Shown here piece after piece: positions 42,950 to 54,430 of a DNA stretch of 64,000 nt; within the stretch, counting starts at the first letter, position 1; each line of letters starts with the position of its first letter. The notes under the pieces are model-generated. The model did no database searches. It was not told the DNA's origin and was given only the letters and a program-made list of their open reading frames with translations. The stretch comes from Dasypus novemcinctus (taxonomy: Eukaryota; Chordata; Mammalia; Cingulata; Dasypodidae). The DNA is taken from NCBI RefSeq assembly GCF_030445035.2, contig NC_080683.1:95689675-95753674 (forward strand). Direction: 5' to 3'. A program made the translations under genes and the position numbers.

Positions 42950-43600
42950 TGTTTAACATACATCACAAAGTGCTATAATTCTTAAGATACATTTTTTAAA
43001 AACCTCTTAAAAATTGAGAGAAAATAAAAGATCAAATACCCATCAGAAAAGTGGGGGAAAGACCAGAGCATGTATGCCCTTAAGCTTGTGAAAAAATGTT
43101 CAACCCCTCCTGCAGTGAGAGAAACCCTAACTAAAACTACACTGAAATACCATTTTTCACCTATCAAGTGGACAAAACTTAAAGCATTTATCAAATTCTG
43201 TTGATAAAGCTATGGGGAAATTGGCATCTCATACATTACTGGAGAGGAAGGAATAAACATTGGCATAATGATCATGGAAAATAATTTTGTAATATTTAAT
43301 TAAAAGTAAATATGCTCTACCTTTTAAAAAGGAATCCTGCTTTTAGCAATTTATACTGAAAATAGCCTCCATTATGAAATTTATATATGAAAACACATAC
43401 ATACAAGGTTATTCAAGAAAGTAACACAGGGAAGGATAAATCAGGAAATAATGAGACTGATTTCCTACAGGATTGGAATGGAAAGTACAGAATGGGGGAA
43501 GGATACTATTTTTCTGAGAATAATTTTTTTTGGTATAAATTAGTCTTTTGGAACTATGTTAATGTCTTATACAATAAAATCAACAACGATGAAGAAAAGC
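42950..43600 (+). mobile_element. Further L1 ORF2 3' fragment
   Basis: GAAATACCATTTTTCACCTATCAAGTGGACAAA and GGGGAAATTGGCATCTCATACATTACTGG are typical of an old L1 ORF2 end. Diverged and full of stops. Confidence 0.55.
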
Positions 43601-44604
43601 TATAGGAGTCATACAAACAGGGAAATTAAACTTAACTTTGTTTCAAATGAATACCATAACCACATTAAGAGTAACTTTATACATCCTCAATCTAATGACA
43701 AAATGAATTGTAAACAAATACTGAACTCTAATTAGTAGATTTGTTTTTCAAAGTGGTATGGGATAGCAACTCTGAAGCTACTCTGTTTTCTAGGGTTGAC
43801 CAGGTGAGTAAGCACCGTTTAAGGACAAAGAGAACCAGGTTTCTCATCATTGGAGAAGGAAGTTACAAATATGGGAAGAAGGGAGCTTAGAATGAATCTT
43901 CTAGTGTTAGATTGAAACTGGCTATATCATTTTGAATTCACTTTTTTATAGATGGATAGCTACGGGGATTGATAGATAAAATCATATATGTATTTCTTAG
44001 CTCTGCTCAGTGACACTCCAATAACAATGAACACACTTAATGCCTGGATCTTGGTTTCTAAATATCATTTTCCACTAAAGGAGACAGAGCTAATCAGATA
44101 ACAGCTCATTCCAAGGCTGAGACCAGGAATAAACAAGATAAGCCTGGGACATCTTTTTGTGCCAGAAATTTATAAAGTGTTCAAAGAAAGGATGAGAACG
44201 TGAAAAAGAACCAAGGAGCCAGCCTGAATAAACTCTCACTGGTCAATCCTGAGAGAATTTGAGCGTCATAGTAAATGACAGCATCTGGGTGTAACCCATA
44301 GAACAAAATAATAATCCACAAGTCCATGGTGATATGAATAAATGGAAAAAAAGAAGAATGTTTTTCCTTACTTACAGTAGAAATGCCAATTAAAAATTGC
44401 AGAAGGGATGAAAAAGTTTGAAAATCACTGAAACCATCATGGTAATAATTGATTCAGGTAAAAAAAAAAGTGCAAAACCAATAGGTGAAAGTTTAATGAG
44501 AAACAAGATATTTACATATTCTAAACATATTACTCTATACATTGCCTATGCATTACAAGGGACAAAATGGTAAAGAAACTGGGAATTCTCTATCATAACC
44601 TAGC
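43601..44604. other. No recognised gene
   Basis: AT-rich unassigned sequence, possibly including an old transposon at about 44080-44600. Confidence 0.35.
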
Positions 44605-44995
44605 AAACAAAGTTACACCACTCTGGCAGGCCAAAATTGACCCCCCAAAAGATATCCATATCAAATTGGTGGAACCTGTGAACATTGACTTTGGGGGAAT
44701 AAATAAACATCTTATTTGCAGATGTGATTAAGTTAAGGATCTTGAGAGGAGGAGTTGTCCTGGATTATCCAGGTGGGCCCCAAACGTTATCACCCAAATC
44801 ATTATAAGATGGACAGGCAGAGGCAGAGATTGGAGGGATGCAGCCACAGGCTGAGGAACACCAGGCAGTAAGAGGAAGCTTTAAGACACAAAGAACAGAC
44901 ACTTGTGGAGCCGCTGGAGGGAGCACAGCCCTGCTGACACTTCCAGAACTGTGAGAGAATGAATTTCAGTTGTTTTAAGGTATCCATCCACTTTC
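44605..44995 (+). mobile_element. MLT1-type MaLR LTR
   Basis: TTGCAGATGTGATTAAGTTAAGGATCTTGAGA, CCTGGATTATCCAGGTGGGCCC, GGGAGCACAGCCCTGCTGACAC and CAGAACTGTGAGAGAATGAATTTCAGTTGTTTTAAG occur in the standard MLT1 order. No internal sequence. Confident at group level. Confidence 0.85.
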
Positions 44996-45539
44996 CCAGG
45001 AAAGGGGAGATAGAGGGAAACAGTCTAAGACTGATTCAGCTTTTGACCCACAAATTGGGTCTGCTGTGTCACAGGAGCCCTTCCAGGCCAGGGGGCTATG
45101 CCATTGCTTGCCCTGGGAGGTGGCAAGGGACTCAAGAGACCCCACCCTCTTAATCTCCCTTTCTACTGACCAGGACTGGCTGTTGAGGATGCAGAGGGGA
45201 GGGGAATTAATTCCCACCCAGGAGAAGGGAGAGGGCTGCCTGCTAAGGTTGGAGAACTGCCTCTGAGAAAGTTTGAATTATGAGGTTTTTAGCAGGATCC
45301 TCCATCACACAGATCCAGTTCATGTTGCAGCAAATACATTCCATCCAGGAATTGGACTGAGAAGGCTTACAAAGAGTGCCATCTGTTGGCTGACCAAGTA
45401 AGTGCATATGAAGACATTAAAAGTAAATAATAAGAGAAGCTTTTTCCTGCCTTTACAGCCTCCCTCCCCAAAGACCTAGGAAGCAGGTCTGCAACCTATT
45501 ACTGGGTCCAGAGCATATATTTGAGCAACTAACAGGGGC
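44996..45539. other. No recognised gene
   Basis: Unassigned, moderately GC-rich; overlapping frames on both strands have no recognisable motifs. Confidence 0.35.
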
Positions 45540-45952
45540 AATCCTAAAAATCTAGAACAGGTTGAACCAAGAATCAAAGAACAGCAGTAACATACCCTCT
45601 CCCACCACTAACTCTCTATGAAAAAGAGAGAAATTGAGCATCTGAGTAATTTCACCATCCTAATCAGATGTCTAGACATCAGCAAAAAATTATAAGCCAT
45701 ATTAATGGAAGAAATGGCCCAAGGAAAAGAATGTATCAGAACCCCAGAAGAAACACAAGATTTGAGACAACTAATCAACAAGATGCTCACGATTTCCAAA
45801 ATCAAATAATGAGTTAAAGAAAATATGGCTAAAGAGATAAGGGACATCAAGAAGACACTGAGTGAGCACAAAGAATTTGAGAACCTGGATAGAAAGTAAC
45901 AGAGTTCATAGGAATGAAAGACATGATAGATGAGATAAAAAACACATTAGAG

Positions 45953-46037
45953 GGGAGCAGATGTAGCTCAAGTGATTGAGCACCTGCTTCCCATGTATGA
46001 GGTCCCAGATTTGATCCTGGTACCTCCTAAAAAAACC
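45953..46037 (+). mobile_element. Short DAS-type SINE inside L1 ORF1
   Basis: GGGGAGCAGATGTAGCTCAAGTG head and CCCAGATTTGATCCTGG B-box-like sequence, ending GGTACCTCCTAAAAAAACC. Confidence 0.75.
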
Positions 46038-46059
46038 CAACCAAATAAACAAAACCAAC

Positions 46060-46160
46060 TGGGGGGAGCCAGTGTGTCTCAGCGGTTAAGCACCAGCTTG
46101 CCACACACCAGATCCCAGCTTCAATCCCCAGCACTGAGATCTAAAAAGTAAACAGAAAAC
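46060..46160 (+). mobile_element. Second SINE inside L1 ORF1
   Basis: GGGGGAGCCAGTGTGTCTCAGCGG head and CAGCTTCAATCCCCAGC B-box-like sequence, 22 nt after the previous SINE, same orientation, more diverged. Confidence 0.6.
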
Positions 46161-47856
46161 AAAAGAAAGAAAAAGAAAAAAATTAGAGGTGTACAACAGC
46201 AGATTCAAAAGAAATCTCTTCATAAGAGAAAGAATAAGTGATACAGAAGACAGAACAACTGAAACAGAAGAGAGAAAATGAATGGAAAAATTTGAGCAGA
46301 GGCTCAGGGAGTTGAATGATAACATGAAACACAAAAACATATGTGCCATGGGAGACCCAGAAGGAGAAGAGAAGGGCAGAAAGAGTATTTGAGGAAATAA
46401 TAGTGGAAAATTTCCCAACTCTCAAGAAAGAAATGCACTTAGATGTCTGAGAAGCACAGTGTACCCCAATCAGAATAAATACAAATAAACATACTCCAAG
46501 ACACATACTACTTAGAATGTCAAACATCAAAGATAAAGATAAAATTGAGGGAAAAAAAATTCTGAAAGCAACATGGGAGAAGAAAACCATCATCACATTC
46601 AAGGGATGCCCAGTAACACTTAGTGTGGATTTCTCATCAGAAACCATGGAGATGAGAAGACAGTGGTATGGTACAATTAGGACACTGAAAGAGAAAAACT
46701 GCCAACTGAGAATTCTTTATCCAGAAAAATTGTCCTTCAAATATGAAGGTGAGTTTGAAATATTCACAAAAAAAACTGAAAATAGAGTTTGTAAAAAAGA
46801 ATCAAACTTTGCAGGAAATATTAAGATAGCCTATAGCCTGAAAGAAAAAGACAGGAGAAAGATGCTTGGAGGAGAGTATCGAAGAAAGAATGGCAGAAAG
46901 ATAACCAAAAGAGTTTGAAGACAGATGAAAATAAGATATGACATATGAAAACCAAAGAATAAAATGGTGGAAGTAATTAATGAATATACAGTAATATCAT
47001 TGAATGTGAATGGATTGACTCCTCAAAAAATACAGGCTGACAGGATGGATAAAAAAACATGAGCCATCCATATTCTGCCTACAAGAGACTCAGAACCAGG
47101 GATATAAACCTGCTGAAAGTGAAATGTTGGAAAATATACTCCGCATTTACAGAAACCAAAAAAGAGCAGAGGTAGCTATAATAATATAGAGCAAAACAGA
47201 CTTTAAATCCAAAAAGTTATAAGAGATACAGAAAGCCATTATATATTAATAAAAGGGACAATTCATTAGGAAGAAATAATATTTATAAATATCTATTCAC
47301 CTAACCAGGGTGCTCCAAAATACATGAAGCAAACTCTGGCAAAACTGAAGGGAGAAATAGACATCTCTACAGTAATAGATGGAGACTTCATCTCACCACT
47401 CACATAATTAAATAGAACAACTAGACAGAAGATCAACAAGGAAACAGAGAACTTGAACAATGTGATGAACAAGTTAGACTTAATAGAACATTGCACCCAA
47501 ATCAGCGGGTTATACACTCTTTTCAAGGGCTCAGGATAGACTGCATGTTAGGTCACAGGGCAGGTATTGATAAAAAATAAAAAGACTGAAATACAAAGAA
47601 CTTTATCATATTATAATGGAATAAAACTCAAAATCACTAATAGATGGGAAATAGGGAAATTCACAAATGTATGGAAGCTGAACAAACACACTCCTAAATA
47701 ATCAGTGGGCCAAAGAAGAAATTGTAAGTGAAATTAGTAAATATATTGAGACAAATGAAAATGAGAACACAACTTATCAAAACTTATAGGATACAGTGAA
47801 GGCAGTCCTAAGAATGAAATTTATAGCCCTAAACACTTACATTAAAAAAGAGGAGC

Positions 47857-50839
47857 ATCAACAGACGAGTGGATCAATAAAATGTGGTATATACACACAA
47901 TGGAATACTACTCGGCTGTAAGAACAAACACACTACAAACACATGTGATAACATGGATGAATCTTGAGAACCTTATGTTGAGTGAAGCAACCCAGACATT
48001 GAAGAACAAATACTACATGACCTCAATGATATGAAATAAACAAGCTGCCCTAGATAGCAAGAGACTGAACGATAGGCTTGCAGGAAATCGGAGGGTGGAG
48101 GAAGGATATGAGCCGATGTCTGCAGGGGTGGAATTTAAGACGAGATGGTGGTAAGTATGAACACAAAGAAGAGATAAAAGGGGGGCAAGGGGTTGCCTTT
48201 GCTTGGGCCTTTGCGGGTTTGAGGGTGGCTGGGGAGGGACGGATGGGTAACGTTGCCCAAAAGTGGGGGGAGGGAGGGGTAGCATACGAACCAGGAGAGG
48301 GTCAGGTGTTGGTGGAGAGTAAAATGCCGAGAAAATCATATCAAAATATAATAAAGAGGGTTACCTGTTTAGAATGCTCGGAGGGGAGGGTCTGATGCAG
48401 GACGGGCTCCTGGGGAATGTCTAAATGCTCATTCTGCCAGAGTGGGTGACACCATGGGGTAGAAACCCAAGTAGTGAGAGTGGGGGTGGACCCACATCCT
48501 GGGGAGGACTAATGCCATCCAATAGAGGGAACTGTATCCCTCGAGAGAAAGGGTGGCTCCCAGGGCATTGGGGCAGTTGAGCAAGTTAGGCCCTGAACAC
48601 TATTCCATCTATCTCTGGAAGTGGCTCCTCAGGAAACGGAGGTTGGCTATCACTGAGGGCACCAAGGTGGAAGGGAAAATGGACGTTAAATGTGTGGAAC
48701 CAAAGTAAATGGGGGGTAAGAGAGGAGTTTCTTGAGAGTACACAAAGATGGATATAAAACATGTAATATTACACCATAACATATAGGAGATGACAGACTG
48801 ATAATGTAAACCATAATGTAAAACATAGGATAACTAAAAATGTAAAGAACTGTGTATCCTAAAGTATGCACCATAATGTAAGCACAGATGTCACCTTGTT
48901 AGAAAGCTAATGTCTCAGACTCTGTACATCACTTTAAGTAAATATGATATGAATAGGGCGTAAGAGTATCACTGTGGAAGGGAAAAGGTTTTCTGGTGGA
49001 TGTGTGGGAGTGCTGTATATTATATATATACATTGCCGTGGTCTAGGACTCCTGTGAAGAAAAGCTGAATAATTGGGGGGGGGGGGGGGAAATAGGATGT
49101 GGAATTTTTTCAAGTCAACATTCTTTATCTAAGTTCTTTATCTAACTTTATCCAAGTTCTTTATCTATCCTTTAAACTCATCGCTATATGCCATTCCCTA
49201 GTAAGGGACCATGACATTATATTGGGCTTCAAATTTCGGGGAGCTCTGGATCACAGAGTGTTTCAACAATGGCAATGGAGGGATACTGGTATGGGATACC
49301 AATGACAGGTGATATATGACTGACAGGGAGCTGTACAGAACATATGTCCAGGGTGCATGGTAATGTTTGGATATACTCATAGTGGCAACAATTAAAAACC
49401 ACAGTAGGGGGGGTACTGGGTTCCTGGCCAGTGGTGCTCTGTCGTGGTCCCTAGGGGAGCAGCGACAGTCTCCCAGGTACAGTGGTGGGGACCGGGAGGG
49501 AGTGAGGGTTCAACAGTGAGCCCCAGATGCTAATGACTATGCTTGTGAGCTGATAAACCCAAAATAAGAACAAGGCCTAGAGCAACTTTGTGCCTGGGAA
49601 TTTCCTTCTGTCAGCCTTCATGTTACTCAAATGTGGCCAGTCTTGAAGCCAAACTCAGCATGTAAATGCAATGCCTTCCCCCCAGCGCGGGACATGACAC
49701 CCGGGGATGAGCCTCCCTGGCAACGAGGGACCACTATCAACTACCAACTGATGATGCAACTGGAAAATGACCTAATACGGAAGGTTCAATGCGGATCAGC
49801 AGAATATCCATGTCTACATAAAATACCATGACTTTAAAATGCTGTTTGACCTAAAGTAAGGGGGAAATGGAAAGGAGAAATGAGTTTATATGGCTACGAG
49901 TTTCTAAAAAAGAGTCTGGAGGCTGGCAGAAGGTTTGCCCTCATGCACAACTGAGCAGAGTCAGAGAGACAGATAAAGCAGATACAACCCCCAGATATTG
50001 GTTCCTTTGAGGGCTAAAGAGACCCATGGGAGTTATGGTCATGGCCGATGGGGTTAACTACCAGGGCAGATGGCCCCTCTTTGGAAATGGTGTTTATGTG
50101 TGATGAATCTGGACTCAGATGGGATCTCCCTTCATAAGACTTTCATGCTAATGTGCTGGAGGTGCAGTTAATGTTGGGGTTTAAGATATATTTAGGGGAT
50201 TTGAATCTCTGGACTGACAATGTGATAGCCAGATCCTGAGCCTCAACAGACTCCAGCACCTACAATCTGATTTATTGGACTTACCACACTCAGCTAAGAT
50301 GGAGTTGAAGAAGGACAACCACCACACCATGGAGCCTAGAGTGATTACAACTGAAAATGGGAGGATTGCATCCAGCATCCAGGTGGAATCTGACCCTCCT
50401 CTTGACATAGAGGTGCAATGGACACAACCAATCCAATGTCCACATAGAAGAGGTGGCATTGGATTGGGAAAAGTGGACATAATGGACAAAGGGTGTGGGG
50501 AAAGGCAGGAAGAGATGAGAGGTGGAGGCGTCTTCGGGACGTGGAGCTGCCCTGGATGGTGCTTCAGAGGTAATCACCGGACGTTGTAAATCCTCACAGG
50601 GCCCACTTGATGGAATAGAGGAGAGTATGGGCCATGATGTGAACCAATGTATATGAGGTGCAGAGGTGCCCAGAGATGTACTTACCGAGTCCAGTGGATG
50701 TGTCATGATGATGGGAACGAGTGTTGTTGGGGGGGGGAGAGGGGGGGTGGGGGGGTGGGGTTGAATGGGACCTCACATATATATTTTTAATGTAATATTA
50801 TTACAAAGTCAATAAAAAATTAAAAAATTAAAAAAAAAA
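47857..50839 (+). mobile_element. Younger L1 3' end (ORF2 terminus plus long 3' UTR), inserted in old L1
   Basis: Starts in the very end of ORF2 (GGATCAATAAAATGTGGTATATACACACAATGGAATACTACTC; AACATGGATGAATCTTGAGAACC). It continues as roughly 2.7 kb of non-coding 3' UTR containing the GCGGGACATGACACCCGGGGATGAGCC block (49684) and the terminal TTTTTAATGTAATATTATTACAAAGTC (about 50787), and ends in poly(A) at 50831-50845. Flanked by a 13-bp direct repeat, AAAAAAGAGGAGC, at 47844-47856 and 50840-50852. Homopolymer or near-homopolymer G runs occur at 49075-49090 and 50728-50760. It is the longest copy of the 3' UTR family also seen at 1800, 13402 and 56536. Confidence 0.85.
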
Positions 50840-50852
50840 AAAAAAGAGGAGC

Positions 50853-53370
50853 TACAACCAAAGATCTAACTGAGAAACTAGTTGAGAAACCAGAAAAAGA
50901 ACAGCAAACCATTCCCAAAGCAAGCAGAAAGAAAAAAATAATAAAGATTAGAGCAGAAATAAATTGAGAACAACAAAAAATAGAGAAAATCAATAAAAAA
51001 GCTGGTTCTTTGAGAACAATAAAATTGACAAACCCCTAGCAAGACTAACAAAGAAAAAAAGAGAGAAATGAAAGGGCCTAAGTTATGACTGACCCCACAG
51101 AAATGAAAAGGATTGTAAGAGGTGTGAGTAACTGTGTGCCAGCAAACTAGACAACCTAGATTAAATGGACAAATTCCTAGAAATGTACAAACAACCTTCA
51201 CTGACACAGTAAGAAATATAAGAACTTCACAAACCAATCACATTTAAAGAGATTGAACCAGTCATCAATAATCTCCCAACAAAGAAAATTCCAGGACCAG
51301 ATGACTTCACAGTGAATTCTACCAAATATGTCAAGAATTATCACCAATCCTGTTTAAGCTCTTCCAAAAACTTGAAGAGGAGAGAAAATTACCCAATGCA
51401 TTTTATGAAGCCAACATCACCCTAATACCAAAGCCAGATAAAGACACTACAAGGAAAGAAAATTACAGACCAGTCTCTCTAATGAACATACATGCAAAAA
51501 TTCTCAACAAGATACTTGCAAATAGAATCCAACAGCAATTAAAAGATTTTTACATCATGACTATTTTATTCCTAGTATGCAAGGGTGGTTTAACATAAGA
51601 AAATCAATTACCTTAACACACTCCATTAACAAATTGAAAGGATAAAATCACATAAACATCCCAATTGATGCAGAAAAAGCATTTGAAAAAATCCAGCATC
51701 CTTTCTTGATAAAAAAACTTCAAAAGATAGGAATAGAAGGAAAATTCCCAAAAGTGTAAAAGGCACATATGAAACACACATAGCTAACATTGTACTCAAT
51801 GGGAAAAGATTGAAAGCTTTCCCTCTAAGATTGGAAACAAGACAAGGATGCCCAATGTCACCCTTGTTATTCAACACTGTGCTAGAAGTTCTAGCTAAAG
51901 CAATTAGACAAGAAAAAAAAAAAGGCAGCCAAATAAGAAAAGAGGACGTAAAACTCTCGGTATTTGCAGATGACATGATCCTATATTTAGAAAATTCTGA
52001 AACGTCTATGACAAAGCTACTTGAGCTAATAAACAAGTTCAGCAAAATGGCAGGATGCAAGATCAACAAGCAAAAATCAGTAATATTTCTCTACACTAAT
52101 ATTGAACAGTCTGAGGAAGAAAACAAGGGAAATAATTCCATTTACAATAGCAACAAAAGACTCAAATACCTATGAATCAATTTAACCAAAGACATACAGG
52201 ACCTATATGTAGAAACCTACAAAACAATGCTAAAAGAAATCAGTGAAGACCTAAACAAAAGAAAAGACATTCTGTGCTCATGGATTAGAAGACTAAATAT
52301 TGTGAAGATGCCAACCCACCCAAACTGATTGATAGATTAAAAGCAACACCAATCAAAACTCCAACAGCCTACTTTACAGAAATAGAAAAGGCAATTACCA
52401 AATTCATCAGTGCACCCAAATAGACAAAAGCATTCTAAAAAAGAAAGCATTCTAAAAAAAGAATTCTAAAAAAGGAATTTCACTGCCTGACCTTGAAACA
52501 TATTACAAAGCTACAGTGATCAAAACACCATAGTATTGGCATAAAGATAGACACACTGATCAGTGAAATAGAATTGAGAGTCCAGAAATAAACCCTCTCC
52601 TGTACAGTACTGGTTTTCGACAAACCAACCAAAGCCATATTAAAAAGACAAAACAGTCTCTTCAACAATTGGTGCTGGGACAACTGGATATCTATAACCA
52701 GAAGAATGAAAGAGGACCCCTATCTCACTTCTTATACAAGAATCAACTCAAAATGGATCAAAGACCTAAATATAAAAGCCAGGAACATAAAGCTACAAGA
52801 AGAAAATGTAGGGAAACATCTTAAAGACTTTGTGGTAGGTGGTGGTTTCTTGGCTCTTACACCCAAAACACAATCAACAAACAAAAAAATAGATAAATGG
52901 GAACTCCTCAAAATTAAACACTTTTGCTCCTCACAGGACTTTGTCAAAATGGTAAAAACCTGCCAACTCAATGGGAGAAAATATTTGGAAATAACATATC
53001 TGATAAGGGTTTAATATCAGATGATATATAAAGAGACAATAAATAAAAAATAAAAAGACAACTTTGATTTAAAAATGGGCAAGTGATGAAATTTGTTTTT
53101 TTGTTTTTTATTATTGAAATAATGAAAAGGCTTTCATGATGACTGAGGTGATGAATGCACAACTACGTGATTGTACAGAATACCATTGATTGTGAACTTC
53201 AAATGAATTGTATGCTTTGTTGATATGTATCAATAAAATTGATTTGTTGAAATAAAATGGGCAAAAGACTTGAATAGACATTTGTCTGAAGAAGAAATAC
53301 AAATGGAAAAAAAATTGAAAACCATAAAAAAATTTTCAACTTCTTTAGTTATTAGGGAAATGCAAATATA
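50853..53370 (+). mobile_element. Old L1, right part: ORF2 reverse transcriptase to C-terminus (broken)
   Basis: Resumes exactly where the left part stopped. RT region: CCAGGACCAGATGACTTCACAG, CCCTAATACCAAAGCCAGATAAAGA. An open piece at 51810-52175 carries RQGCPMSPLLFN and the FADDM catalytic box. Another open piece (52706-53014) carries the ORF2 C-terminal domain (NSKWIKDLNIKARNIKL). Stops separate the pieces, for example around 51640 and 51760. A 171-bp insertion lies at 53083-53253. Confidence 0.8.
53083..53253 (+). mobile_element. 171-bp retroposed LINE 3' end inside L1 ORF2
   Basis: The interval is bracketed by an 11-bp direct repeat, AAAATGGGCAA (53072-53082 and 53254-53264), and ORF2 continues across it. 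The insert contains GATGAATGCACAACTACGTG and ends with ATCAATAAAATTGATTTG, the terminus type of a different L1 3' UTR. It lacks a long poly(A). Confidence 0.7.
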
Positions 53371-54430
53371 TGTTCAGATGTATTTTGCAAATATTTTCTC
53401 CCAGTCTGTGACTTGTCTTTTCATTTTTTTTTAAACAATGTCTTTTGCAGAGTGGAAATTTTTTATTTTAATGAAGTCCAGTTTATTGATATTTCTCATG
53501 GATTATGCCTTTAGTGTAGTACCTAAAACCAAGGTCACCTCTGTTTTCTCCTATGTTATCTTCTAGAAGTTACATAGTAGTTACGTTGTACACTTAGGTT
53601 TATGACATTTTTATTAGTATTTGTTAGATGTGTAAGGCTGTCTGCATTCATTGTTTTGCATGTGCATGTCCGCTTTTTCCAGTACCACTTACTGAAAATA
53701 CTGCCCTTTGTAAATTGAATTGACTTTGCACCTTTGTCAAAGATCAGTTGCCTATATTTGTGTAGACCTATTTCTGAGCTCTCCAACCTGTCATATTGAT
53801 TTATGTTTATTCTTTCACTAGTACACTACACTGTCTTGATCACTGTAGCTTTATAATAAGTCCAGAAATTGGATAGTGTCAATCCTCTGACTTTGTTCTT
53901 TTTCAGTATTGGCTATTTTTGGTCTTGTGCCTATCCATAGAAATGTTAAAACCATTTTGTCAATATCCACAAAATAACTTGCTGGGATTTTGAGTGAGAT
54001 TACATTGACTCTATAGATTAAGTTGGTAAGAACTGATATCTTAGCAATATTAACTTTTTCTATCCATGAACATGGAATATCTATTTATTTAGAACTTCTT
54101 TGATTTCTTTCATCAGTTTTGTAGTTTTCCTCATATTTATTATATCTATTATATCTATTTATTATATCTATATCTAAGTATTTCTTTTTTGTGAATGTAC
54201 TAATACAAATGGTGTGTTTTTAATTTCAAATTCCAAGTGTTCATTGCTGGTATACAGGAAAGCAATTGAATTTTGAATACATCCTAGTTTGCTGAAAGCT
54301 CTTATGATGACTGGATGGTGGATTTTGTCAAATGCTTTTTCTGTATCTATTGATATCATATGATTTTTTTCTTTTGTGGCTTGATGATGTGATAGATTAC
54401 ATTAATTGATTTTCAAATGCTGATGATGGT
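53371..54430 (-). mobile_element. L1 ORF2 fragment, minus strand
   Basis: The minus strand encodes DTEKAFDKIHHP (about 54330-54350), the conserved L1 RT segment, followed by more ORF2 text. The plus-strand reading CTTTGCACCTTTGTCAAAGATCAGTTG and TTTGATTTCTTTCATCAG is the usual look of antisense ORF2. It faces the plus-strand L1 that ends at 53370. Confidence 0.75.

Larger units (their letters stand above)
45540..47856 (+). mobile_element. Old L1, left part: ORF1 and start of ORF2 (broken)
   Basis: An ORF1-like coiled-coil stretch (about 45600-46300) is interrupted by two SINEs. It is followed by the ORF1 C-terminal region; a 133-codon open piece at 46517-46918 contains RILYPEKLSFKYEGEFEIF. 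The ORF2 endonuclease start follows at about 46970-47100 (GAATGTGAATGGATTGACTCC; CATATTCTGCCTACAAGAGACTC). Sequence is cut at 47856 by a younger L1 and resumes at 50853. Stops and frameshifts throughout, so inactive. Confidence 0.75.
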
